From positions 1-49,930 of the forward strand of contig CANMSB010000035.1 of assembly GCA_947500445.1 (NCBI GenBank): a stretch of DNA of 49,930 nucleotides, written 5' to 3'. Positions 1-9,611 of this stretch are shown here, piece by piece. The first letter of the stretch is position 1. The number at the start of each line of letters is the position of its first letter. Made by a program: the position numbers and the translations under genes. The DNA is from an uncultured Flavobacteriaceae bacterium. GTDB taxonomy: Bacteria; Bacteroidota; Bacteroidia; Flavobacteriales; Flavobacteriaceae. The notes under the pieces were generated by a model. It had not been told where the DNA came from and did no database searches. It worked only from the letters and a program-made list of their open reading frames with translations.

Positions 1-311
1 CGAATTTCAAATTTCAAAGAACGACAATTGCAACCAATTGAAAATCTTTTAGTTACAACCGGACACTATTGAGTGGTAAGTAAAAAGTAATTGGTAAAAA
101 GTGGTTAGCGGTAATTCTTCTAGATTTGAGATTGAGATTGACACTTGAACTTGAATTTGAATTTGTCTTTTATCCTTGTTCCTTCAGCGCAGCGGTCTTT
201 TTTAAAGTAGTACGAAGTATTCAGTATTGCGGGGAATGAATTTGACAGTTGAACTTGTTTATGTTCTTTTCTCTTTCTTTTTTCAGGTTAGCTTAATGTT
301 AAATTTTGAGC

Positions 312-335
312 TTATTTAGATTTAATTAAAATAAA
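312..335 (+). promoter_or_regulatory. Putative iron-regulator (Fur-like) site 1
   Basis: A 24-base A+T-rich site starts TTATTTAGATT and ends AAAATAAA. It matches the site at 19773-19796 in 21 of 24 positions, and both lie directly upstream of iron/haem uptake genes. The partly palindromic layout (TTATTTA on the left, an A+T-rich TAA-type half on the right) is what one expects of a Fur-family box. The regulator's identity is inference. Confidence 0.55.
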
Positions 336-372
336 TTTTGGACAAAACAGATTTCTCCACTAGTTTTGATTT

Positions 373-396
373 TTATTTAAAATAGGTCTAAATAAA
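373..396 (+). promoter_or_regulatory. Second putative Fur-like site before the DUF4856 gene
   Basis: TTATTTA and TAAATAA form perfect inverted half-sites separated by nine bases, ending eight bases before the ATG of the DUF4856 gene. Together with the site at 312-335 this would give tandem operator occupancy over the promoter and leader. The inverted repeat is read directly; binding by Fur is inferred. Confidence 0.45.
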
Positions 397-404
397 CACA
401 CCTG

Positions 405-1700
405 ATGAAGAATACAATACCTTTTGTAGCGGCGATGGCCCTAGTTTTTTTAAGTGCATGCAGTTCCGATGATAATGATCCGGTAACGGTTGAAGCGAGC
501 TGTTCCGACGGCATACAAAACGGAGATGAGACCGGAGTGGATTGCGGTGGAAGCTGCACTCCTTGTGCTGCCGCCATTGATAATCCGGCTACCTATGTAT
601 TTGAACGGGATGGTGTTTCAACAGTAGATTTTAATGGACAAACCACCCGCTTGCTCATGGGCGAAGAATTGTTGGATGCCCTTAAAGACCCCGTCAATAC
701 GGATGCGGAACTGTTGGCCAAATATGGACATGAAGAAGGAGAAAGTAACTTTATGGATTTGGATTTAAATGGTTCCTCCAAAAACCTGAAAAGCAAGACG
801 GCGGCCTCTACCGATTATTTTTCTGCCAATACAGCAGACCAATCGACGATACGTGCCGATTTTGATGGATGGTTGTCCGCTCAGGCAAATGAGGTTTTTC
901 CAGAGTTTGATACAGTGGCCAGTCCCGGTAATCCCGGTCAATTGGCCGATGGTTCGTCAACACGGTATGTGAGCGGACAGGGATTGGAATACAACCAACT
1001 GTTCAATAAAGGACTGATCGGGGCGTTAATGGTCGATCAGGCATTGAACAACTATTTGAGTCCTGCAGTTTTGGATGCTGGGGACAATAGAACCAACAAC
1101 GATTCGGACACCGCAGCGGAAGGGAAGTCCTATACCGATATGGAGCACAAATGGGACGAGGCCTATGGATATGTATACGGCCTAAATGCCGATGTTGCCG
1201 ACCCGAATGCCGACTTGGGTGCCGATAGTTTTTTAAACAAATATGTTGGTAGGGTAGAGGGCGACGCCGATTTTGCAGGGATTGCCGATACCATTTTTCA
1301 GGCATTTAAACTGGGTCGGGCCGCAATTGTTGCCAAAGATTACGCTACCCGAGATGCACAAGCAGCCATCATTAGGGAGAAAATTTCCGAAGTCATTGCC
1401 ATTCGTGCGATATACTATTTGCAACAGGCGAAAGCTTCCATAGGAGGTGAAACCCCGGCCTATGGTACCGCTTTTCATGATCTTTCCGAGGGATATGGAT
1501 TCATTTACAGTTTGCAATTTACCAGAACACCGGACACTGACGCCCCCTATTTTTCAAAGACGGAAACCGACGTCCTACTTTCTGATTTACTAGGTGATGG
1601 CGAAAATGGTCTCTGGGATGTCACCCCCGAAACCTTGGATGCACTTTCTGTCAGCATTGCAGATCGTTTTTCCTTTACACTGGAACAAGCGGCAGAATAA
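405..1700 (+). CDS. DUF4856 domain lipoprotein
   Basis: The 431-residue protein starts with a lipoprotein signal peptide; the lipobox LSAC puts the acylated Cys at residue 19, followed by SSDDND, typical of flavobacterial surface lipoproteins. Cys33, Cys47, Cys51 and Cys54 form a small Cys-rich module of the DGIQNGDETGVDCGG type, seen at the N terminus of many flavobacterial exported proteins. The rest, from about residue 65, resembles the DUF4856 family, whose function is unknown. It is first in a run with an imelysin-like lipoprotein, an HTTM protein and a TonB receptor, and is preceded by two Fur-like sites. I infer an outer-membrane role in iron or haem capture; this is not shown by the sequence. 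Confidence 0.85.
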   Translation: MKNTIPFVAAMALVFLSACSSDDNDPVTVEASCSDGIQNGDETGVDCGGSCTPCAAAIDNPATYVFERDGVSTVDFNGQTTRLLMGEELLDALKDPVNTDAELLAKYGHEEGESNFMDLDLNGSSKNLKSKTAASTDYFSANTADQSTIRADFDGWLSAQANEVFPEFDTVASPGNPGQLADGSSTRYVSGQGLEYNQLFNKGLIGALMVDQALNNYLSPAVLDAGDNRTNNDSDTAAEGKSYTDMEHKWDEAYGYVYGLNADVADPNADLGADSFLNKYVGRVEGDADFAGIADTIFQAFKLGRAAIVAKDYATRDAQAAIIREKISEVIAIRAIYYLQQAKASIGGETPAYGTAFHDLSEGYGFIYSLQFTRTPDTDAPYFSKTETDVLLSDLLGDGENGLWDVTPETLDALSVSIADRFSFTLEQAAE

Positions 1701-1725
1701 TGGAAACGTGTTGATACAATGTTAA

Positions 1726-1767
1726 AAAAAAGCGTCAAGTTTTTAGGAAGAAACAAGGCGCTTTTTT
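1726..1767 (+). terminator. Weak terminator or attenuator after DUF4856 gene
   Basis: AAAAAAGCG at 1726-1734 pairs with CGCTTTTTT at 1759-1767 across a long loop, and the right arm ends in a T run. It could end part of the transcription before the imelysin gene. The loop is long for an intrinsic terminator. Confidence 0.4.
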
Positions 1768-1775
1768 ACTTTTGC

Positions 1776-1799
1776 TTAATTAGAATAAATAAAAATAAG
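1776..1799 (+). promoter_or_regulatory. Putative Fur-like site 3 before imelysin gene
   Basis: The 24-base site TTAATTAGAAT...AAAAATAAG agrees with the site at 19773-19796 at 21 of 24 positions and ends two bases before the imelysin ATG. Its position after a possible terminator suggests the imelysin gene has its own iron-responsive promoter. Confidence 0.5.
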
Positions 1800-1801
1800 C
1801 T

Positions 1802-2944
1802 ATGAGCCGATACTTTGTCCTTGCTTTTTTGTTGGTAGCCTTAGGCGGATGTTCTTCCGATGACGGAACCACAGGTGGTTCTCAGAGGGACGAAACCCCA
1901 AATGACGACCCCAAACCGGTATCCTTTGAACGGAGCACGTTATTAGTCAACTGGGCCGATAATATTATCGTGCCTTCCTATGAGGCCTTTGCTTCGGAAC
2001 TAGAGGTGTTACAGGGAACGTTCGAGGCGTTTCGGTCGGATGCCAGTACCGACAATTTGGTGGCCTTTCGTGCCGCTTGGTTGTCCAGCTACCTGGCTTG
2101 GCAAAGGGTTTCCATGTTTGAGATCGGTCCGGCGGAGTCCGCGGGATTTCGGTTGAACATCAATACCTATCCCGTGGATGCCGAAAAGGTAACCGCGAAC
2201 ATGAACGGTACTTCCGATTTGGCCTTGCCCTCCAATAGGGACGCCAAGGGTTTTCCGGCCTTGGATTATCTGATAAATGGCTTGGCGGATACCGATGAGG
2301 CCATTGTTTCCAAGTACAATGAAGCCGATAGGGAACAGTTATTGGCCTATACCGATAAAGTAATAACCGATATGGTAGGTTTGACCGGCACAGTGCTATC
2401 GGAGTGGAACAATGGGTACCGTAATACATTCGTATCCAATGATGGTGCTTCTGCTACGGCCTCCGTAGATCGCTTCGTGAACGATTTTATCTTTTACTAT
2501 GAAAAGTTTTTAAGGGCAGGTAAGATGGGAATTCCGCTAGGTGTTTTTTCCGGAAGTACCCTTCCCGATAGGGTAGAGGCCTTCCATGAAGGTACCATCT
2601 CCAACACCCTGTTTTTAGAAGGACTATCGGCGGTACAGGATTTTTTTAATGGAAAACATTTTGGTTCCAACGAGACCGGTGAAAGCTTGGCCACTTATCT
2701 AGAGGCGCTCAATTCCGTTAAAGGAGGGGAGAGTTTGACCGATTTGATCAACATTCAATTCGACAAGGCCAAAGAAAGTGTCGCTTCCTTACGCCCGTTC
2801 AAAGAAGAATTGATGGAAAATACCGTTCCTACCGAAATGGGCAATGCCTACGATGAAGTACAACGGGCGATTCCGTTGTTGAAGGTGGATATGGTTTCCG
2901 CGATGAGCATCAGTATTGATTTTGTCGATGCCGATGGCGATTGA
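1802..2944 (+). CDS. Imelysin-like (IrpA-type) lipoprotein
   Basis: The 380-residue protein has a lipoprotein signal (GGC lipobox, Cys17) and then an all-helical imelysin-type domain: WADNIIVPSYEAF near residue 51, AWQRVSMFEIGPAES near 99 and GFPALDYLING near 150. Imelysins (IrpA, ICMP) usually carry a GxHxxE signature; here the aligned segment is GFPALD at residues 150-155, so the His and Glu are replaced by Pro and Asp. That makes peptidase or direct metal chemistry doubtful and fits the non-canonical Bacteroidota branch. It lies 3 bases before the HTTM gene and carries a Fur-like site at its start. Likely an outer-membrane or periplasmic iron-uptake accessory. Confidence 0.85.
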   Translation: MSRYFVLAFLLVALGGCSSDDGTTGGSQRDETPNDDPKPVSFERSTLLVNWADNIIVPSYEAFASELEVLQGTFEAFRSDASTDNLVAFRAAWLSSYLAWQRVSMFEIGPAESAGFRLNINTYPVDAEKVTANMNGTSDLALPSNRDAKGFPALDYLINGLADTDEAIVSKYNEADREQLLAYTDKVITDMVGLTGTVLSEWNNGYRNTFVSNDGASATASVDRFVNDFIFYYEKFLRAGKMGIPLGVFSGSTLPDRVEAFHEGTISNTLFLEGLSAVQDFFNGKHFGSNETGESLATYLEALNSVKGGESLTDLINIQFDKAKESVASLRPFKEELMENTVPTEMGNAYDEVQRAIPLLKVDMVSAMSISIDFVDADGD

Positions 2945-2947
2945 TCC

Positions 2948-4309
2948 ATGACATCCTTTAAAGAAAAATATCTATTTCAAAACGTAGAGGCCGCCCCATT
3001 GGCGGTCTTTCGTATTTTATTCGGCCTGATGATGTTCGTTAGCATCGTTCGGTTTTGGAGCTACGGTTGGATTGAGAAATTGTATGTCCAACCGCAATTT
3101 TTCTTTTCGTATTATGGTTTTGAATGGGTAAAACCATTGGGCGACTATACCTATTTGATTTTTTTCGTTTGCGGGTTTTCGGCCCTTATGGTGGCAATAG
3201 GGTACAAATATCGTATCGCTATGGTCTTGTTTTTTGTCAGTTTTACCTATATCGAACTGATGGACAAGACCACCTATCTCAATCATTATTATTTCATCAG
3301 TGTAGTGAGTTTTTTAATGTTGTTTCTACCGGCCAATGCATACTTTTCGGTGGACGCCCGGCAACATCCCAAAAAAGCGTTCAAATATGTTCCGGTTTGG
3401 ATGATCAATAGCTTAAAATTGCTACTGGGCATCGTTTACGTTTATGCGGGATTGGCAAAATTGAATTCCGACTGGCTGGTAAAAGGGATGCCCCTTAAAA
3501 TATGGCTGCCCTCCAAATTCGACACCCCCCTTTTGGGAAACCTGGTACAGACGGAATGGGCACCCTATGCCTTTAGCTGGTTGGGTACCGGTTACGACCT
3601 GTTTATTCCATTTTTATTGTTATACCGAAGAACAAGGATCGTGGCATTTGTTGCCGTTGTGGTATTTCACGTACTGACAAGGGTACTGTTCCCCATCGGG
3701 ATGTTCTCTTATATTATGATCGTATCAACGCTAATTTTCTTTGATGCCCGGGTACACCATAAGATACTTGGGTTTTTTACCAAGATGTTGCGTCTATCAA
3801 AAACCCTTGATGGGGTCGGCGCTACATGGAGGCCGAAAAATAGTTTTAAGATGGCCTACGTGGTCCTGATCGGTTTTTTTGCGTTGCAAGTATTGGTTCC
3901 GTTTCGATACCTCTGCTATCCGGGGGAGCTGTTTTGGACCGAAGAGGGGTACCGTTTTTCTTGGCGGGTGATGCTGGTAGAAAAATCGGGATATGCACAG
4001 TTCAAGATCGTAAACGGGGATTCGGGAAAATGGTTTTATGTCGACAACAGCGACTTTCTGACTCCCTTTCAGGAAAAGCAAATGGCATTCCAGGCCGATT
4101 TTATTTTAGAGTACGCACATTATCTTAAACAACATTTCGAAAAACAGGGACATGCACAAGTGGAAGTTTATGTTGATAACCAAGTGGCCTTAAATGGAAG
4201 ATTGAGTACCACGTTTGTAGATCCTGCCGTAAATTTGGCAGCGCAAAAAGAATCGTTCGCACACAAAAACTGGATTATTCCGTTCAAAGATGAGATCAAA
4301 GGGCTATAG
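2948..4309 (+). CDS. HTTM domain membrane protein (vitamin K carboxylase-like)
   Basis: A 453-residue protein with about eight hydrophobic segments in its first 320 residues, starting near residue 19, then a soluble C-terminal part. The motifs YLNHYYF near residue 110 and YVYAGLAKLNSDWL near 166 are typical of the HTTM family, related to the membrane part of vitamin K-dependent gamma-carboxylase. The bacterial members' reaction is mostly unknown. It begins 3 bases after the imelysin stop and overlaps the next gene by 20 bases, so translational coupling is likely. Its fixed place between an imelysin and a TonB receptor suggests it modifies a ligand, a lipoprotein or the receptor; that is inference. 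Confidence 0.8.
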   Translation: MTSFKEKYLFQNVEAAPLAVFRILFGLMMFVSIVRFWSYGWIEKLYVQPQFFFSYYGFEWVKPLGDYTYLIFFVCGFSALMVAIGYKYRIAMVLFFVSFTYIELMDKTTYLNHYYFISVVSFLMLFLPANAYFSVDARQHPKKAFKYVPVWMINSLKLLLGIVYVYAGLAKLNSDWLVKGMPLKIWLPSKFDTPLLGNLVQTEWAPYAFSWLGTGYDLFIPFLLLYRRTRIVAFVAVVVFHVLTRVLFPIGMFSYIMIVSTLIFFDARVHHKILGFFTKMLRLSKTLDGVGATWRPKNSFKMAYVVLIGFFALQVLVPFRYLCYPGELFWTEEGYRFSWRVMLVEKSGYAQFKIVNGDSGKWFYVDNSDFLTPFQEKQMAFQADFILEYAHYLKQHFEKQGHAQVEVYVDNQVALNGRLSTTFVDPAVNLAAQKESFAHKNWIIPFKDEIKGL

Positions 4310-6761
4310 TAGTATCATAATGATATTTTTTTCGTTGGTCCTTTATGGACAAAACGTCATCAACGGAACGGTTACCAATGATAAGGGCGAACCCATAGCC
4401 GACGCGGAGGTATACTTAAAGGAACTACAGCGGTTGGAATATACAGAGGAAGACGGCACGTTCCGGTTTTCGGAGGTTTCGGGCGGAAAGTACACCTTGA
4501 TCGTTTTTGCCTTTGAATATGACGTTTACGAGGAAGCGCTCACCTTTGATAAATCGCTTACGGTAAACATTCCCTTAAAGCCGTTACGGACCGAAAAGTT
4601 GACAGAGGTGGTGCTTACCCAACGCCGAAACCGCCTTTTCGCCCTGCAACAATTGAAAAAAGTGGAGGGCACCGCCATCTACGCCGGCAAAAAAAGTGAG
4701 GTCGTTTTGTTGGAGGGCGTTACGGGCAACTTGGCCGCAAACAATGCAAGACAGGTATACGGGCAAGTAGTGGGGCTCAATATCTACGATAATGGCGATG
4801 CGGGATTGCAGCTCAACATCGGGGGAAGGGGATTGGACCCCAACCGTACCGCCAACTTTAATACCAGACAAAATGGGTACGACATCAGTGCCGATGTGCT
4901 GGGATATCCCGAAAGCTACTACACCCCGCCCGCGGAAGCACTGGAGGAAATACAGGTAGTGCGGGGAGCGGCTTCGCTACAGTATGGGACGCAGTTCGGG
5001 GGGTTGATCAATTTTAAGTTTAAAAAACCAAATCCGAACAAAAAGATTGAATGGACCTCTCGGCAGACGGTAGGTTCCTTTGATCTCCGAACAAGCTTTA
5101 ACAGTTTGAGCGGAACCGTAGGCAAGTTGAGTTACTACACCTACTTCAATTATAAAGAAGGAGAGGGGTTTCGGCCGAATTCCAATTTCAACAGCCGTAA
5201 TTACTTTGCGCATATCGGATATCAATGGTCCGATCGTACAAAAATCAGTGTAGAGACCACTTTTTTAAATTATTTGGCCCAACAGGCGGGAGGGCTTACC
5301 GATGCCCAGTTTATTGAAGATCCCACTTTTAGCAATCGGACACGGAATTGGTTCGATGTGGATTGGAAACTATTTTCGGTTCGGTTGGACCATCGGTTTT
5401 CATCAAAAACGGACTTTAGTTTCAACGTGTTTGGGCTCGATGCCTCCCGAAAAGCGCTGGGTTTCCGAACCAATCGGGTATCGCAACCCGATGTGTTGGA
5501 AGAACCACGGGAACTATTGGTCGATAATTTTCAAAATTGGGGTGCCGAAGCGCGGGTTTTATCGCGATACACCCTGTGGAACAAAGAATCTGCCCTGCTT
5601 TTGGGGGCCAAGTTTTACAATACCGACAACGATCAACGTCAGGGCCCGGGGAGCAATGCCTCCAACGCCGATTTCAACTTTAGGGACGATGAGTTCCCAA
5701 ATTACGAACGGCAATCACAATTTGATTTTCCCAACCTGAACGTGGCCCTGTTCGGTGAGAACGTTTTTAATATTACCGACAAACTATCGATAACCCCTGG
5801 TTTTCGTTTTGAGCATATCCGAACCGAGAGTGTCGGAAGCTACAAGAATATTGCCTTAGATTTGGCGGGCAATCCCTTGTCGAACGAAGAAATCGAGGAC
5901 AACCGAATATTCGACCGCAGCTTTGTATTGCTAGGTCTGGGGGCCACCTATAATATAGTGCCGGGAATGGAAGTTTATGGCAACGTTTCGCAAAACTATC
6001 GTTCGGTTACCTTTAGCGATATACGGGTGGTCAACCCATCTTTTCAGGTAGATCCCAATATTACGGACGAAGATGGATTAACTGCCGATCTGGGCGTCCG
6101 TGGGCGTTATAAAAACACGCTATCCTACGACATTAGTGCTTTTGGCCTGTTTTACGATAATCGTTTGGGAGAAGCCTTACTTGCTACCGATACCAACGGT
6201 ACCGTTCGGGTAAGGGGCAACATTGGGGACGCGTTTATTTATGGGTTGGAAAGTTTTGTGGATTGGAACATTGCCGAAACCTTGTGGAACCAAAATGAGG
6301 CATACCAATTGAACCTGTTTTCGAATTTGGCATTGACCCGCTCCGAATATGTTCGCGTAAACCCTTTGACCCTGGCCGGGGCGACCCAAGTGTTGCCGCT
6401 ACGGGAAGGCAACGAAGTGGAGTTTATACCTCGTGTCAACCTCAAGACGGGATTGAATTTTGGCTACAAAAATCTACTGGGAAGTTTGCAATACACCTAC
6501 TTGTCCACCCAGTTTACCGATGCTACCAACGCCCCCCAAGACGTTTCCGATAACCAAAGGGGAATCGAAGGTACCATTCCATCGTACGATATATTGGACG
6601 CTTCTTTTTCATATACCTATAAAAAATGGCGACTGGAGGCGGGCATCAATAATGTGCTGAATAATACGTATTTTACGCGTAGGGCCACAGGCTATCCCGG
6701 GCCGGGAATTATTCCATCGGAACCAAGAACATTTTATACTACCTTACAGTTTAAAATATGA
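4290..6761 (+). CDS. TonB-dependent receptor, FecA-like
   Basis: An 823-residue outer-membrane receptor. After a signal peptide (about residues 1-20, ending LYGQ) comes a carboxypeptidase-regulatory-like beta-sandwich (about 22-100, starting INGTVTNDKGEPIADAEVYL), a plug domain (about 105-250, with EEIQVVRGAASLQYGTQFGGLINFKFK) and a 22-strand-type barrel ending in the aromatic signature TLQFKI. Such receptors import iron chelates or similar ligands with TonB-ExbBD energy. The plug is most like Fe(3+)-dicitrate (FecA) receptors. Its ATG lies inside the end of the HTTM gene (20-base overlap), which ties it to the DUF4856-imelysin-HTTM run. The ligand cannot be told from sequence. Confidence 0.92.
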   Translation: MRSKGYSSIIMIFFSLVLYGQNVINGTVTNDKGEPIADAEVYLKELQRLEYTEEDGTFRFSEVSGGKYTLIVFAFEYDVYEEALTFDKSLTVNIPLKPLRTEKLTEVVLTQRRNRLFALQQLKKVEGTAIYAGKKSEVVLLEGVTGNLAANNARQVYGQVVGLNIYDNGDAGLQLNIGGRGLDPNRTANFNTRQNGYDISADVLGYPESYYTPPAEALEEIQVVRGAASLQYGTQFGGLINFKFKKPNPNKKIEWTSRQTVGSFDLRTSFNSLSGTVGKLSYYTYFNYKEGEGFRPNSNFNSRNYFAHIGYQWSDRTKISVETTFLNYLAQQAGGLTDAQFIEDPTFSNRTRNWFDVDWKLFSVRLDHRFSSKTDFSFNVFGLDASRKALGFRTNRVSQPDVLEEPRELLVDNFQNWGAEARVLSRYTLWNKESALLLGAKFYNTDNDQRQGPGSNASNADFNFRDDEFPNYERQSQFDFPNLNVALFGENVFNITDKLSITPGFRFEHIRTESVGSYKNIALDLAGNPLSNEEIEDNRIFDRSFVLLGLGATYNIVPGMEVYGNVSQNYRSVTFSDIRVVNPSFQVDPNITDEDGLTADLGVRGRYKNTLSYDISAFGLFYDNRLGEALLATDTNGTVRVRGNIGDAFIYGLESFVDWNIAETLWNQNEAYQLNLFSNLALTRSEYVRVNPLTLAGATQVLPLREGNEVEFIPRVNLKTGLNFGYKNLLGSLQYTYLSTQFTDATNAPQDVSDNQRGIEGTIPSYDILDASFSYTYKKWRLEAGINNVLNNTYFTRRATGYPGPGIIPSEPRTFYTTLQFKI

Positions 6762-6829
6762 AGTGGTTCGGGCTTTTTGCTTAAATGAAGAAATTTAAAC
6801 GAGTTCAATAACCTACAATAGCATTACCA

Positions 6830-7288
6830 ATGAAAATCGTAAAAAAACTCTTATTGGCCCTTTTGGTCGTTTTTGTATTGATGCAGTTTTATCGCCCGGA
6901 GAAGAATGAGGCACCCTATCGCGATGTTGCCTCCTTTGAGGCCGACACCAAACCGACTCCCGAGATAAAAACGATCTTGGAAAACAAATGCTACGATTGT
7001 CATAGCAATAAAACGGAATATCCTTGGTACTCCGAAATAGCCCCAATGTCCTATATCATTGCGGACCATGTGGAAGAAGGGAACGAGCACTTCAATGTGT
7101 CGGCCTGGGACAGCTATGACACAAAGAAACGGGACCATAAATTGGATGAGTTGATCGAGGAGGTAGAGGAAGGTGAAATGCCTGAAAAAGGATATCAATT
7201 GCTACACGGCGGTTTTTCGGAAGAAGAGAAGGAGGCCCTGATCGCATGGACGAGAAAGGTACGGGAGCAGTATCAGGTGTCCAATTAA
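6830..7288 (+). CDS. Haem-binding domain protein with CxxCH
   Basis: A 152-residue protein with one N-terminal hydrophobic segment (about residues 5-20, signal peptide or anchor) and a covalent haem motif CYDCH at residues 54-58, followed by SNKTEYPWYSEIAPMSYIIADHVEEG, the hallmark of the Haem_bd family. The domain is thought to be a periplasmic c-type cytochrome; its electron partner is unknown. It follows the TonB receptor by 68 bases on the same strand, so it may share that transcript, but family members also occur alone. No second haem motif is present. Confidence 0.88.
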   Translation: MKIVKKLLLALLVVFVLMQFYRPEKNEAPYRDVASFEADTKPTPEIKTILENKCYDCHSNKTEYPWYSEIAPMSYIIADHVEEGNEHFNVSAWDSYDTKKRDHKLDELIEEVEEGEMPEKGYQLLHGGFSEEEKEALIAWTRKVREQYQVSN

Positions 7289-7420
7289 CGTTGGGGACGC
7301 CAAGGGGGTCGGACAGATAGGAAGAAGTAGGTTTCTGAAACCGTTCCTTTTGAAAAAGACGACATGTAGGTTACTTTTTCTTTATTGCTTTCCCATAGCG
7401 CTCATTCCTGTTTTTTTAAC

Positions 7421-7428
7421 TACATTTG
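7421..7428 (+). promoter_or_regulatory. Probable guaB -7 promoter element
   Basis: TACATTTG matches the Bacteroidota -7 consensus TAnnTTTG and lies 23 bases before the guaB ATG. I do not see a clean TTG -33 box at the usual spacing. Confidence 0.45.
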
Positions 7429-7451
7429 CACGCAATTAATCCATAATTGCA

Positions 7452-8924
7452 ATGCAAGCCCACCTCAATAAAATTCTCGGAGAAGGTCTCACTTATGACG
7501 ACGTACTCCTCGTTCCAGCTTTTTCCGAAGTGCTTCCTAGAGAAGTAAGCATCAAAACAAGATTCACCAGAAACATTACCATAAACGTTCCCATCGTTTC
7601 CGCGGCAATGGATACCGTTACGGAGTCCAGAATGGCCATAGCCATTGCTCAGGAAGGTGGAATCGGTGTGCTGCACAAAAACATGACCATCGAGCAGCAA
7701 GCGCTCAAGGTGAGGAAGGTAAAACGTGCGGAGAGTGGCATGATCATGGATCCCGTTACCCTTCCTACCGATGCGTTGGTCAAAGATGCCAAATCCAATA
7801 TGGCCGAATTCAGTATCGGGGGTATTCCCATCGTTGATGATGCGGGCAAGCTTATCGGAATCGTCACCAATCGCGACCTGCGGTTCGAGAAAAACAACGA
7901 ACGTCCGATTTCCGAGGTAATGACCACCGAAAATCTGGTAACAGTAAGCGAAGGGACCTCTTTGGCCCAAGCAGAAGACATTTTACAGGAAAATAAGATC
8001 GAAAAGCTCCCAGTGGTCGACAAAGACTACAAATTGGTAGGATTGATTACCTTTAGGGACATTACCAAACTCACCCAGAAACCGATAGCCAATAAAGACC
8101 GTTACGGTCGGCTGCGGGTAGCTGCGGCCTTAGGGGTCACCGGCGATGCGGTGGACCGTGCCAGTGCCTTGGTAGCCGCGGGCGTAGATGCCGTGGTAAT
8201 CGATACCGCACATGGGCATACCAAAGGAGTGGTGAATGTATTAAAGGCGGTTAAAAAACAGTTTCCCGATCTGGAAGTTATCGTCGGGAACATCGCTACC
8301 GCCGAAGCCGCAAAGTATTTGGTGGAAGCGGGCGCCGATGCCGTAAAGGTCGGTATCGGTCCAGGTTCGATATGTACCACACGAGTAGTGGCCGGAGTCG
8401 GTTTCCCACAATTTTCCGCAGTACTTGAAGTAGCTGCCGCAATAAAGGGTAGTGGAGTTCCCGTAATCGCCGACGGGGGAATACGGTATACCGGGGATAT
8501 TCCGAAAGCCATTGCCGCAGGAGCCGATACGGTAATGTTGGGCTCCCTTTTGGCGGGAACTAAAGAATCGCCGGGCGAAACCATTATTTATGAAGGCAGA
8601 AAGTTCAAATCGTACCGGGGTATGGGCTCCGTAGAAGCCATGAAACAGGGGTCGAAGGACCGATACTTTCAAGATGTGGAGGACGATATTAAAAAACTGG
8701 TGCCAGAAGGTATTGTAGGTCGCGTACCGTACAAAGGGGAATTGTTCGAGAGCATTCACCAATTTGTCGGCGGATTGCGGGCAGGTATGGGCTATTGCGG
8801 CGCCAAGGACATCGCTTCCCTTCAGGAAAACGGAAGGTTTGTTAAAATTACCGCCAGCGGTATCAATGAAAGCCATCCGCACGACGTAACCATTACCAAG
8901 GAATCCCCTAATTATAGCAGGTAG
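7452..8924 (+). CDS. guaB: Inosine-5'-monophosphate dehydrogenase
   Basis: A 490-residue IMP dehydrogenase that oxidises IMP to XMP with NAD+, the committed step of guanine nucleotide synthesis in the cytosol. The N terminus ([17 protein letters not shown]) is canonical. Two CBS domains occupy about residues 97-150 and 157-213 and usually sense adenine/guanine nucleotides. The catalytic Cys is Cys308 in [11 protein letters not shown]; the IMP loop [11 protein letters not shown] and the flap YRGMGS are present. The length equals the usual bacterial enzyme. It is preceded by a TAnnTTTG element and stands alone between the haem-binding protein and a convergent thioredoxin gene. Confidence 0.98.
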   Translation: MQAHLNKILGEGLTYDDVLLVPAFSEVLPREVSIKTRFTRNITINVPIVSAAMDTVTESRMAIAIAQEGGIGVLHKNMTIEQQALKVRKVKRAESGMIMDPVTLPTDALVKDAKSNMAEFSIGGIPIVDDAGKLIGIVTNRDLRFEKNNERPISEVMTTENLVTVSEGTSLAQAEDILQENKIEKLPVVDKDYKLVGLITFRDITKLTQKPIANKDRYGRLRVAAALGVTGDAVDRASALVAAGVDAVVIDTAHGHTKGVVNVLKAVKKQFPDLEVIVGNIATAEAAKYLVEAGADAVKVGIGPGSICTTRVVAGVGFPQFSAVLEVAAAIKGSGVPVIADGGIRYTGDIPKAIAAGADTVMLGSLLAGTKESPGETIIYEGRKFKSYRGMGSVEAMKQGSKDRYFQDVEDDIKKLVPEGIVGRVPYKGELFESIHQFVGGLRAGMGYCGAKDIASLQENGRFVKITASGINESHPHDVTITKESPNYSR

Positions 8925-9077
8925 TACTGTGCCAGAAATAGGGTCTACTTTTGGTCAGCGGTGCTAAAAAGGGTGTTTAATGAAGTAGGTCCAGTATCGA
9001 TTGACCAAAGTACTCATTTGGGTATACGTTAAAGACACCATTCTGGAACGAAGGCGCGATGTATCCGTCAATTTCGT

Positions 9078-9611
9078 TTACTCTCCCTGACCGGAATAAC
9101 TTTTCCAGTCTTTTTCCTTATAAATATCGTCACCAAAATACTTGGCGATATTTAAAAAAGGTTCGGGTTTTTGATAACCGGGTACGGGAGATAGCATGTT
9201 CAGCTCCTCATCCAAAAAAACAGTAGTGGGATAGCTGAGTTTTCCTTGTAGCAGTGCAGCGGCAAATTCATGATAGCCTTTTCTGCCGGAAGGCACAAAG
9301 TTATAGGTCTTCCCTTTATATTCTATCGGTTCTTTTCCTTCCCCGTCCAATTTCACCATATAAAAGTTCTCCTTCATATAAGCGGCCACTTCAGCGTTCT
9401 GAAACGTATCCTTATCCATTTTTTTGCACCAACCGCACCAATCGGTATACACATCGATGAATATTTTCTTTGGATTTTTATCGGTCTTGGCCATTTCCGA
9501 AGCTTCGTCCCAAGAGAGCCATTCCACCTCTTGCGCCTGTACCGCGACCATACCGAGGCCAAAGAATAGCACGAAAACCATTTTTTTAAAATGCGGGGCA
9601 ACTATACTCAT
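9078..9611 (-). CDS. Periplasmic thioredoxin-fold protein (CGWC)
   Basis: A 177-residue protein with a signal peptide (about residues 1-26, ending VQAQ) and a thioredoxin-like domain. The redox motif WCGWCKKMDKDTF puts the active cysteines at 59 and 62, and the pattern FIDVYTDWCGWC belongs to the DUF255/thioredoxin_7-like group common in Bacteroidota. It probably reduces or isomerises disulfides in periplasmic proteins. There is no partner gene alongside: it converges on guaB and is divergent from the 9853 gene. Substrate unknown. Confidence 0.88.
   Translation of the reverse strand: MSIVAPHFKKMVFVLFFGLGMVAVQAQEVEWLSWDEASEMAKTDKNPKKIFIDVYTDWCGWCKKMDKDTFQNAEVAAYMKENFYMVKLDGEGKEPIEYKGKTYNFVPSGRKGYHEFAAALLQGKLSYPTTVFLDEELNMLSPVPGYQKPEPFLNIAKYFGDDIYKEKDWKSYSGQGE

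Larger units (their letters stand above)
1..404. repeat. Repeat-rich intergenic spacer at left edge
   Basis: No gene is supported here. The stretch holds short imperfect runs of the type aacttgaatttgaatttg, the 20-mer AACCGGACACTATTGAGTGG at 57-76, and CCTTCAGCGCAGCGGTCTTT at 181-200. Both motifs recur in reverse complement at the right end of the window (49853-49872 and about 49551-49568), so this is one arm of a widely spaced inverted repeat or a copy of a dispersed family. The last 100 bases hold two regulatory-looking A+T-rich sites, listed separately. Confidence 0.75.

Noticed and set aside
8947-9012. Long-range inverted repeat TACTTTTGGTCA / TGACCAAAGTA between guaB and the thioredoxin gene
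   Set aside because: Stem interrupted by a 45-base loop and one bulge; could be chance.
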